Shown in pieces: positions 44,235 through 53,899 of a DNA stretch of 64,000 nucleotides. The position numbers and the translations under genes were made by a program. The stretch is from Pegoplata infirma. Taxonomy: Eukaryota; Arthropoda; Insecta; Diptera; Anthomyiidae. The stretch is taken from NCBI GenBank assembly GCA_963921195.1, contig CAWUER010000500.1, positions 124,001 through 188,000 of the forward strand. Direction: 5' to 3'. The notes beneath the pieces are model-generated. The model searched no databases. It saw nothing but the letters and a program-made list of their open reading frames with translations, and was not told the DNA's origin. How positions within the stretch are numbered: position 1 is the stretch's first letter; each line of letters begins with the position of its first letter.

Positions 44235-45135
44235 CCCAGCCCAAACCGCTGAAGCTAGAGACTTGAAATTTGGACTGTAGGTTCACCTCCCGGAATATAG
44301 ATCCACTAAGGCTGGATTTTTGCCAGTGTTGATTCTAAGGGGGTAAAAAGGGTAAAAAACTGTACTTTTGGTACTTTTTATATCTCCTGAAATAATGGTC
44401 GTAGAGACTTGAAATTTGGACTGCATGTTCACCTCCCAGAATATAGAACCGCCAAGGCTGGATTTTTGCCAGTGTTGATTCTAAGGGGGTAAAAAGGGTA
44501 AAAAACTGTACTTTTGGTACTTTTTATATCTCCTGAAATAATGGTCATAGAGACTTGAAATTTGGACTGAATGTTCACCTCCCGAAATATAGATCCACTA
44601 AGGCTGGATTTTTGCCAGTGTTGATTCTAAGGGGGTAAAAAGGGTAAAAAACTGTACTTTTGGTACTTTCTATATCTCCTGAAATAATGGTCATAGAGAC
44701 TTGAAATTTGGACTGTATGTTTACATTATGGAATTTAGATCCAGTAAGGCTGGGTTTTTGCCAATGATGGTTCTAAGGGGGTAAAAAGGGTAAAAATCTG
44801 TACTTTTGGTACTTTTTACATCTCCTGAAATAATGGTCATAGAGACTTGAAATTTGGACTGTATGTTCACCTCCCGAAATATAGATCCAATAAGGCTGGA
44901 TTTTTGCCAGTGTTGATTCTGAGGGGGTAAAAAACTGTACTTCTGGTACTTTTTATATCTCCTGACATAATGGTACTAGAAACTTGAAATTTGCAATTTC
45001 GGTTCACTTCCGGGAAAAAAGATTCACTACGGCTGGGTTTTTGCCAATGTAGATTCTACAAGAGTAAAATGGGTAAAAAAGTGTACTTTTGGTACTTTTT
45101 TTTTATTTACTAAAATAATGGTCATTCAAACTTGA
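44235..45135. repeat. ~146-bp direct repeats of Helitron copy 3
   Basis: GATTCTAAGG starts at 44331, 44477, 44623 and 44769 (with one change), and GATTCTGAGG at 44915, a regular 146-bp period. Each unit has AGACTTGAAATTTGGACTG and CTGTACTTTTGGTAC. Confidence 0.93.
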
Positions 45136-45204
45136 AATTTAGAATGTAGGATCCTTTAGTGAAATAAAAAATTCTGGAACAAGTACTTTCTGAAAATTCT
45201 GTAC

Positions 45205-45840
45205 CGTTTATAAAAATTATTTTTTTTAAAAAGTACCTTTCATAAAAAGTACCTTTTATGAAAAGTACCTTTTATAAAAAGTATCTTTTATAAAAAGTAC
45301 CTTTTATAAAAAGTACCTTTTATAAAAAGTACCTTTTATAAAAAGTACCTTTTATAAAAAGTACCTTTTATAAAAAGTACCTTTTATAAAAAGTACCTTT
45401 TATAAAAAGTACCTTTTATAAAAAGTACTTTTTATAAAAAGTACCTTTTATAAAAAGTACCTTTTATAAAAAGTACCTTTTATAAAAAGTACCTTTTATA
45501 AAAAGTACCTTTTATAAAAAGTGCCTTTTATAAAAAGTACCTTTTATAAAAAGTACCTTTTATAAAAAGTACCTTTTATAAAAAGTACCTTTTATAAAAA
45601 GTACCTTTTATAAAAAGTACCTTTTATAAAAAGTACCTTTTATTAAAAGTACCTTTTATAAAAAGTACCTTTTATAAAAAGTACCTTTTATAAAAAGTAC
45701 CTTTTATAAAAAGTACCTTTTATAAAAAGTACCATTTATAAAAAGTACTTTTTATAAAAAGTACCCTTTATAAAAAGTACTTGTTATAAAAAGTACCTTT
45801 TACAAAAATTACCTTTAATATAAAGTACCTTTTATTAAAA
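45205..45840. repeat. 16-bp minisatellite in Helitron copy 3, about 40 units
   Basis: The unit ACCTTTTATAAAAAGT is the complement of the arrays at 23.6 and 29.6 kb, as expected from the opposite orientation of this Helitron. Few variants occur. Confidence 0.95.
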
Positions 45841-46987
45841 GTACCGAAAGTGCTGAAACAATGATCCTAGAAAATTGAAATATGGAATGTAGGATTTTTC
45901 GATGAAGAAAAAAATATTCTGGAAGAAATACTTTTTGGAAATTCCGTTTCTAACGGGGGTAAGAAAGTGTACTTTTGGTACTTTTTTTGTTCCTATAATA
46001 ATGACCTTAGAAAGTTGAATTTTGGAATGTAAGGTACTTCCGTGAAAAAACATTCTGCTAAAGTATTTTTTAAAAAAATCCGTTTCTAGAGGTATAAAAA
46101 AGGGTTTTTTGATACTTTTTATATTTCTTGAAGTAATGATCCTAGGCACTAAAATTTTGAATGCTTTATTTTAGGAAATTCTGTTTCTAAGGGTCGCGAC
46201 TGATTGTAAAGGGAATAAAGAAGTGTAAATTTGTTTATTCTTATATTTCTTGAAATAATGGTTCAGAAACTTGATATTTTAAATATAGGATCAACTAGCA
46301 CAAAAAAAAGGTTTTTTTGGAAAATTTAATTTTAAGGGAAGAGGTGGCAAATGGTTATTTTTACCTATCTCACTATTAAACTAAACGTCCCAGAAATAAC
46401 AGCCATATTTTAAAATTTAAAATTTTAGGATAAAAAGGGGTACCTGGTAAAAGTGGTGTAAAATGGTACTTTTCATATCTATAAAATAACGACAATATAA
46501 ATTTTTATTTCTTTAACGCATATTATACGGAGAGGAATGAAACTTGCATGGAACAAAATTAGATGGAATTGGAAATGAAATGGAGTAGAACGGGGATCGA
46601 AATGAAATAGAGCAGGGAACAATATGGAATAATACTTTTTACTCAAATTTATCGTATTTAACTTTTTTTATTCCATATTTTTTCTCCCTATATGTTTTTT
46701 CACTCAAACTTATTTTTATTCCCATTTCTTTTTTCACTGAAATATTTATTCACTTTAAATCCAAAAACCTGAAGGGCTCGAAAATTGTCAATATCTTTTT
46801 TTCACCGGAACGCACATGATAACGTACCAGCGAAGTTATTCAAATTGTATTGTTTAAATTATTCATTGAAATATTATTTTATGAAAGACGTAAACGTCCA
46901 CAAGTAAATAAAACAAAGACTACCTAGGGGAATTTTTTGAAATCATAGAGTAATCCTGATCCTTCTATTATTCGGTATTCAATACAA

Positions 46988-47018
46988 CCGGTAACGAAGT
47001 ACCGGGATGGTAAGCTAG
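46988..47018 (+). other. Helitron 3' terminal hairpin and CTAG
   Basis: CCGGTA pairs perfectly with TACCGG over a 6-base loop, nine bases before CTAG. This is the expected position for the Helitron termination hairpin. Confidence 0.9.
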
Positions 47019-47216
47019 TAAATAACTAAAGCAAATAAGGTAACAGTCTTCCTCTATCAATGTGTAAGCAAAATGGGTCCGCAATTTTTAATTAAAAATT
47101 CGATTTGCGGAAAATTCTCGGTAATTATTGACCAAGAGGGGGAGCAAATTTAGCTTTTTGGAATTTCAAAAACGACGGGCAGATCGGGAAAGTTGCCTTT
47201 AAGGGTTTTTTTTTCT

Positions 47217-47370
47217 AGAAAAAGTCTCAGATTCTGAGACAGTTTTCCAATAGAAGAAGTCTCAGATTCTGAGACATTTAGAAAAAGTCTCAGCTTCTGA
47301 GACATTTTAGAAAAAAATTCTCTGGTTCTGAGGATTTATTTCTTTAGAAAGACCCAGATTCTGATACATT
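47217..47370. repeat. GTCTCAGATTCTGAGAC repeats in copy A
   Basis: Four or five units of a 17-bp near-palindrome with AGAAAAA spacers match 51036-51190 of copy B almost base for base. Confidence 0.85.
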
Positions 47371-47492
47371 TTCCCTATATGAAAAGTATAATTTTTCCCA
47401 AAGAAAATTTCTCTTAATAATAAGAACTTCTAGATTGACAGAAATTTTTTCATAAATTTTCCACTTTTTCCCGATTGGGAAAAAGTGGTTTA

Positions 47493-47888
47493 AGTTGTGA
47501 ACAGAACAAGCCCGGCACGACTTTTTCCATACGATTTGACAGTTAAAAACCGCGACCGGCACGACAAAAAATTAAAACTTATTTTATTTTATCTCCGGGT
47601 TCTCTCAATCTCCCTCCCTCTCACACTCCAGGGTTGCCGCATTTTCACAACAATTTTTTATTTTTTCATTCACAATGGTGTAACAAACGTACCGTAGTGC
47701 CAACTTAATCACATTGACTATGTGTTAAGCGATTTTTTCCGTAAAACTACTCTAATTTTATTAAAAGTTAGCACCACTGAACAAACAAATAACATTTTTT
47801 GCCGTCGCCGTCCCCCGTCATTGTTTTGGGCCTATATTCTCCGGCAACGGCAACCGTGCCCCGTGCCGTGCTTGTTCTGTTTCTAACT
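47493..47888. mobile_element. 396-bp MITE, CGGCACG family, with empty site
   Basis: AGTTGTGAACAGAACAAGCC, then CGGCACG, is inverted at the right end as CGTGCCGTGCTTGTTCTG. TTA flanks both sides (47490-47492, 47889-47891). Copy B reads AAGTGGTTTACTCGTAAAA at 51330-51348 without the element. GACTTTTTCCATACGATTTG inside the left end matches the 159-bp relative at 18535. The 3-bp TTA suggests PIF/Harbinger-type movement. Confidence 0.85.
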
Positions 47889-48068
47889 TTACTCGTAAAA
47901 TGCAAACCAAACATTTTTTTTCGGAGTTAAACCACTTTTAGGCAACTCAATTCCACTTTGATTTTTGAAAGTGATTTCATTACAAAAATTATAATATTCG
48001 TTTTGTGTTTTACGAGCAAAGAACATTTTCAAAATCTGAACGGAGTTAAGTCTTTGACATGCCCCTAA

Positions 48069-48666
48069 CAAGGGAAGTCTCCCTAGTGTCACCCGCGGAT
48101 ATTTATGGAATTGGTTTTATTTTGTAGAGTAGGAAAAATAACCGGACACGTATTTTTTTTAGCGGCCCAAATTCAAATTTAGGGGATAAAAAGGAGGGGG
48201 GAAGACAAGGCCATTTTTCAGTTTTTTTCGTTTATCTCCTACATTATGAAAGCAAACCTAGTCATGTTACATACCAAATGAAAGGTCTTTGGAAAACCTA
48301 TCTACGTGTGCTAATAACGTGTCCAAACATGCACAACTTTTCGTCATATTGAGTAAAATACCAAAAAATTTGAATATTTTTGTTAATAAGTCGAAAAATA
48401 TTAACTCCTTAGGCCCGTTGTTAGCACCACGAGATAGGTATTTTTAATACCTTTAATCTGATACCACACATGCCTATATTAATTTTGTATAAAAAGGCGT
48501 AAATCGTAAAAAACTGAAAAAGGTCAATTTTCCCCCATACAAATCGACCCCCCCAAAAAATGAGCTTGGGCCGCTAAAAAAAATACGAGTTGAATTAATT
48601 TTCCTTCTTAACAACATATCCAAATTTCATGAAGATCGGAGGGTGACACCTGGGAGACTTCCCTTG
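48069..48666. mobile_element. 598-bp PIF/Harbinger-like MITE, with empty site
   Basis: CAAGGGAAGTCTCCC and GTGTCACCC begin the left end and are inverted at the right (GGGTGACAC, GGGAGACTTCCCTTG). Matching extends inward to ATTTTTTTTAGCGGCCCAA. TAA flanks both sides (48066-48068, 48667-48669), and copy B reads GCCCCTAAGTCACATTT near 52725 without it. No transposase is present. Confidence 0.92.
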
Positions 48667-50369
48667 TAAGTCACATTTTTCCTTTAGAAATGTTCAGATT
48701 TTTTTCCATGAAAAATTTTTGGATTTGAAATTTTTTACCTGTGGAAAATTTTTTAGATAGTTTTATTCTTTCTTCTTGTCTATTTTTCTTTCTTCTTCTT
48801 TCCTTTTTTACAAAACTTAAGAACAATTTCGTAATTTTTTCCCCCTCAAAAATTAAAAATGCCGATATCTCAAAAACTAATCAGGATTGAGCAAAACGGA
48901 GAAAAATTTTAAAATAAATAACTAAAGCAAAAAAGGGAACAGTCTTCCTCTATCAATGTGTAAGCAAAATGTGTCCGCAATTTTTAATTAAAAATTCGAT
49001 TTGCGAAAAATTTTAAAATATCAATATCTCGGTAATTATTGACCAATAGGGGGAGCAAAATTTAGCTTTTTGGAATTTCAAAAAGGACGGGGTCGGGAAA
49101 GTTGCCTTTAAGGGTCGATAGTAACTTACAAAAATATTGGACCTGTAGGTCATTGGATTTGGGTTCCTTTTTTAACCTGAAAATCAGACAGATCCGAACG
49201 AAATAAAAAAAAACATTTTTTTTTAAGTTTTTTTTTCTTAAGGACTGCACTTTTTTCTGGCTGCTTCAAATGGCTCCATATGGAACAAAGATATTCAAGA
49301 CATATCTACATACAACTTTTTCTTAAGGTCGTAGAACAAAAAGTTTAAGATTAATAACACCGCTCAACACTCATTTTCCGATTTGAATTCTGATGATCAA
49401 TTTTAGTATACTTTGATCTCCTGATTCCAAATCTGTTCTCCAAATTTTCCCATCACGTCCAGATTTTTAGTTATTCACGGTTGAAAATGCGAAAAATTAC
49501 GATTTTTGCATTATTTGAAAGCCTACACAGCAACCATTCAGTGGAATACAAATCTGGTATAAAGTGCAAAAGTATTATTTGTCTATGGTCTCCAATATAG
49601 AACACAATTTTTTTCAAACTATTACGTTTGGTTGGGCATTACTTGCGTTTTCAAATGATACCGTTAAAATTACCATTTTTGTAAAAAAGGTAAGGTAGAT
49701 ACCTTAGGTTTTTTCAATATTTTTCAATGAAAAACTAAAAAAAATTAATATTTCACAAATTTAAGATTTCTGTGTTATTTTTCGTATACACCGGAAGCTA
49801 TATTTAATGGGTTTAAAAGTCTATAAAAAAGAATGAACTTTTGCCTAAATTTTGAGCTCATCACAGTTAAGATTGATCATCTGGTTATTGTATTAGAGCC
49901 TTTTAAAAATGGTGCTTTTTCTAATTTTTTTGACAGTGTTTTTTTAAAATGCATGTTTGGCCAATAATAGTTCAATTCTACTCTCACGCTTTATACCAGA
50001 TTTTTATTCCACCCAGCGGCTGCTGTGCAGGTTTTCAAAAAAGGCAAAAATTGCGTTTTTTCGCATTTTCAACCGCGAATAATTAAAATTCTAGACGTGA
50101 TGGACAAATTTGGAGCACAAATTTGGAATCAGCGAGTCAAAATCTTTAAAAATTTTATATCAAACTTCAAACCGGAGCCAAAAACCTTCGATTTGTTGAG
50201 CGGTGTAAGGGAAGTATCCAGTGGCGAGTACTGAGGGCAAGCAAAAACAGGGATCATTTTATGTTTGCAAAAAAAAAAAAAAGTAAAATCATAAAATCTA
50301 AAAGAAGCTTTGTTTTTCATGATCATACTTAGGTTTAGATCAATTTTGTTTTAAAAGAGACTTTTACAT

Positions 50370-51190
50370 TTTCAATGTATGCGAAAGTCTCAGATTCGAA
50401 TTCAATTGTCGCATGAAAAAGTCTAAATCTAATTGTAAGAATTTTTTAATAGAAGAAATTATTCCTCTATATTTTTCGTACGGAAATGCTATTTTCTATA
50501 GGAAAAATGCTTCAGAATCTGAGACGCCTTACCTATACAAAATTTTTTGAATTCTAAAAACTTTTTTCCACAAAAAAAAAAAATCTCAGATTTATAAACC
50601 ATTTACTATAGAAAAAGTTTCATGCTCTAAAGGATTTTTGGGATGTTTTTCCTTTTAAAAAGGTGTGATTTTTAAATTTGTTTCGTATAGAAAGGCTTTT
50701 AGATTCTGAGAACTGTTTTCGATAAAAAAAATTCTCGGACTCTGAAACCTTTTTCCCATAGAAAAATTCTTAGAATCTGAGACTTTATTGCTATAGAAAA
50801 AGTCTAAGATTTTGAAACCCTTTCCTATAGGAAGTCTCAGATTCTGAGGCCTTTATTTTGTATAGAAAAAGTATCAGTTTCTGAGACCTTTTTTCTATAG
50901 AAAAAGTCTCAGGTTCTGAGTCTCAGATTCTGAGATATTTTTCTTACACAAATAGTCTCAGATTCTGAAACATTTTTTTTAATAGAAAAAGTCTCAGATT
51001 TTGAGACATTTTTCCTATAGAAAAAAATTTTCCTAAAAAAGTCTCAGATTCTGAGACAGTTTTCCAATAGAAGAAGTCTCAGATTCTGAGACATTTAGAA
51101 AAAGTCTCAGCTTCTGAGACGTTTTAGAAAAAAATTCTCTGATTCTGAGGATTTATTTCTTTAGAAAGACCCAGATTCTGATACATTTTC
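50370..51190. repeat. ~35-bp tandem repeats built on a 17-bp near-palindrome
   Basis: The best unit is GTCTCAGATTCTGAGAC plus ATTTTTTCTATAGAAAAA. Each half (GTCTCAG / CTGAGAC) pairs perfectly, so every unit can form a hairpin. About 20 units are diverged to varying degrees. The same array lies at 47217, 53640-53895 and 57860-58165. Confidence 0.85.
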
Positions 51191-51419
51191 CCTATATGAA
51201 AAGTATAATTTTTCCCAAAGAAAATTTCTCTTAATAATAAGAACTTCTAGATTGACAGAAATTTTTTCACAAAAACATTTTAGATTTAGAGACATGTCAC
51301 AGACTCAATTCCGTGCCGATTGGAAAAAAGTGGTTTACTCGTAAAATGCAAACCAAACATTTTTTTTTTTGGAGTTAAACCACATTATTAGTGAAATCAA
51401 TCATGAATATTCTTGACCC

Positions 51420-52705
51420 CCTCCGATATTGATGAAATTTATTTAAGTTCTTACACTACGTAAAAAACTAACAAATGCAAATTTTCAGCCCTCTAAGTCA
51501 ACAGGGACCGAAAAAACGGAGGGTCAAAATTTCCCCCAAAATCTCCCAGTCGCGACACTTTACACCGTAAAAACTTAATATCGTTGGTTCTATTATAGCT
51601 AGAAAGCCCCATTTTTGGCTTGTTTTGAAGCTCATAATATGCTCTATAAGACCTACCATAATAAAAAAATTTTCGAAAAAAAATAAGGGTTACCTCCCTT
51701 ATTTTAAGGTCGTGATAAAGGGAGGAGAAAATGGGGAGGATGGTATCCCCCGATTTTTTTTTCACTTGATAATCTCATAGAGAAAGTCCTAAAGAATATA
51801 TTCTAAAATTTTTAAGTTGGGACAACAATGGGATCACCCAAAATCAAAATTTTTCACAATTTCCCCTAAAATCTCCAAATCGCAACACTCTTGAACCTTA
51901 AAAATTTAATATCATATGTGCTATTGTAGCTACAGAGTCCATTTTTGTTTGTTTTAAAGCTTATAGTACGCTCTACAATACCTACCTTAACCAAAAAATT
52001 TTAGAAAAAAAGGAAGGGTGCTCCCCTTATTTAAAGGTCGTGGCAAAGGGTGGAGGAAATGAGGGAAAAGTATCCCCCGATTTTTTTTTACTTGGTATTC
52101 TCAAAGTGCAAGTCCTAATGAACATATCCTAAAATTTTTATGTTGGGACAACAATCAGATCGACCAAAATCAAAATTTTTCACAATTTCCCCCAAAATCT
52201 CCAAATCGCGACACTCTTGCCCATTACAAATTTAATATCGTGGACTGTATTGTAGCTACAGAGACCATTTTTGGTTTGTTTTGAAGCTCTTAATATGCCC
52301 TACAATATTACTATTACAAAAAAAAATAAAAAAAATTAGGGGTGCCTCTTGTATTATAAGATCGTGGCAAGGGGTGGGGGAAATCGGGGGATAGTATTCC
52401 CCAATTTTTTTTTTACCTTGTTTTTTTTTTTAAAGAGTAAGTTCTAGAGAGCATATCCTGAAATTTTATCTTGGGACTCCAATGGGAGGCGCAAGAATGT
52501 CGCGATTTGATGATTTTGGGGGAAAATTTTGAAAAATTTTGATTTTGGTCGATCCCATTGTTATAAAAATTAAACATAAAAATTGTAGACTATGTTCATT
52601 AGGACTTGCACTTTGAGAATCCCAAGTAAAAAAAAAAAATGGGGATACTTTCCCCCCATTTCCCCCACCCTTTGCCACGACCTTCAAATAAGGGGGGCAC
52701 CAATT
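51420..52705. repeat. ~328-bp tandem repeat with a terminal inverted unit
   Basis: TTCCCC(C/T)(C/A)AAAATCTCC recurs at 51531, 51861 and 52187 (330 and 326 bp apart). Shared text includes CGACACT, TTTAATATCGT, TTTTGAAGCTCATAATATG and GGTCGTG.(T/C)AAAGGG. From about 52500 to 52700 a unit runs in the opposite direction (GATTTTGGGGGAAA, GGTCGATCCCATTGTT). Copy A lacks this segment. Minus-strand frames here are by-products. Confidence 0.85.
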
Positions 52706-52870
52706 CGGAGTTAAGTCTTTGACATGCCCCTAAGTCACATTTTTCCTTTAGAAATGTTCAGATTTTTTTCCATGAAGAATTTTTGGATTTCAAATTTTTT
52801 TCCTGTGGAAAATTTTTTAGAGAGTTTCATTCCTTCTTCTTGTCTATTTTTCTTTCTTCTTCTTTCTTTT

Positions 52871-53170
52871 TCGTGCCTTTTGCTTTTTTTCATTCTTTCC
52901 CTTTTTTTCTTATTAAAATTTGGTCTGGGGGAGGAAATTTGCCCTCCACCATTTTTCTGAATAAAAACGGATTTAAAAACTTTGTTCTAACAAATTTTGT
53001 TCGTTTTTATAGATTTGCTTTTTCATAGTGCTTTAAATTTGTTTATACGAGTTTGTTTGTGTGTTTGAATATGCATATTTAATAAAGTTTTGTTCTTGGA
53101 ATCACTAGACCACTACTACATCACTTCTACTACAATATCTTTTATGAATGAGTACAATGTAAATTAGAGT
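52871..53170. other. Unassigned T-rich sequence
   Basis: It begins with TTTCTTTTTC-type pyrimidine tracts and contains GGTCTGGGGGAGGAAATTTG. No gene is supported. Confidence 0.35.
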
Positions 53171-53895
53171 GGAACAAATTTAGCTTTTTACATCGGGTTC
53201 GGGAAAGTTACCTTTTAGGGTCGATATTAACACACACAAATATTGGACCTAAAGGAAAATGCCTTTGGGTTAATTTTTTGACTTGAAAATCGAAAAGTTT
53301 CGAACAAACGAAAAAAAAATTTTTACTTGTTTTTTTGGATTAAAACACTGTTCGACAGCCAATATTAAACATGAACTGGATGATATATGTCGGAAGGTGG
53401 AGATCAAATGGAGAAAAACTGCACTTACAGATTTTCATTTCGTGATTCTGTTTCCTTTTAACAGGATTTCAAATATTTAAAGGATATGATTTTGCAAAGT
53501 ATTTTTTAAATATTTGTACTTGCCTTATTACGGTACTATTGAATAAAAATATTAGCGGAGAGTCTTCTTATTCATTTGCAAATTTTTTATTTTGCAATAT
53601 CAGGAAAAAGGATGTGAATAATATTCTTTCAGAACTTTATATGTCTTAGAATCTGAGACTTGTTATATGGAAAGAGATGCTGAAACATTTTTTCTATAGA
53701 AAAAGTTTTTTTAAGAAAATGTTTCATATTTTAAGTCTGTAGAACAAGTTTAAAAATCTTAGATATTTTTTCTTTAGGAAAATCTCAGATAATGAGACAG
53801 TTTTTGTAGAAATAGTCTCTGATTTTGAAAATTGTTTTCCATAGAAAAATGGTCAGATTCTAAGAAACTTTTTACTATCAGATTCTGAGACATTT
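53171..53895. repeat. Diverged third copy of the duplicated segment
   Basis: AAATTTAGCTTTTT, GGGAAAGTTACC, AGGGTCGATATTAAC and AAATATTGGACCT match copy B at 49060-49140. Near 53640 the GTCTCAGATTCTGAGAC-type units begin and are then interrupted by the large foldback. They resume at 57860. Confidence 0.65.
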
Positions 53896-53899
53896 TTTA

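Larger units (their letters stand above)
44163..47018 (+). mobile_element. Helitron copy 3, complete non-autonomous element (2856 bp)
   Basis: The 5' end is TCTATATATATAAAAGAG; the 3' end is a hairpin CCGGTA-ACGAAG-TACCGG at 46988-47005 followed by GATGGTAAG and CTAG. It lies between A (44162) and T (47019) with no target duplication. Helitrons are rolling-circle transposons with TC…CTRR ends, a 3' hairpin and A^T insertion. The tandem copy at 48911-48918 reads AAAATAAA without the element, an exact empty site. Inside are (GACT)n, six 146-bp repeats and about 40 inverted 16-bp units. No Rep/helicase gene is present. Confidence 0.95.
44053..48805. repeat. Tandem duplication, copy A (with three later insertions)
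   Basis: TTTTTACAAAACTTAAGAAC at 44053 and 48806 starts both copies, and TTCTTTCTTCTTCTTTC-type text ends both (about 48800, 52868). Copy A contains a Helitron (44163-47018), a 396-bp MITE (47493-47888) and a 598-bp MITE (48069-48666). It lacks about 1.9 kb found in copy B at 49116-51028. A diverged third copy near 53.17-53.35 kb has copy B's sequence at that join, so the absence in A is a deletion. Confidence 0.82.
48806..52870. repeat. Tandem duplication, copy B
   Basis: It carries the empty sites for all three insertions of copy A. It also holds the full GTCTCAG array (50370-51190) and a 328-bp tandem repeat. The stretch 49116-50360 is otherwise plain; the short frames at 49062-49250 and 50025-50234 have no recognisable motif. 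Confidence 0.8.
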
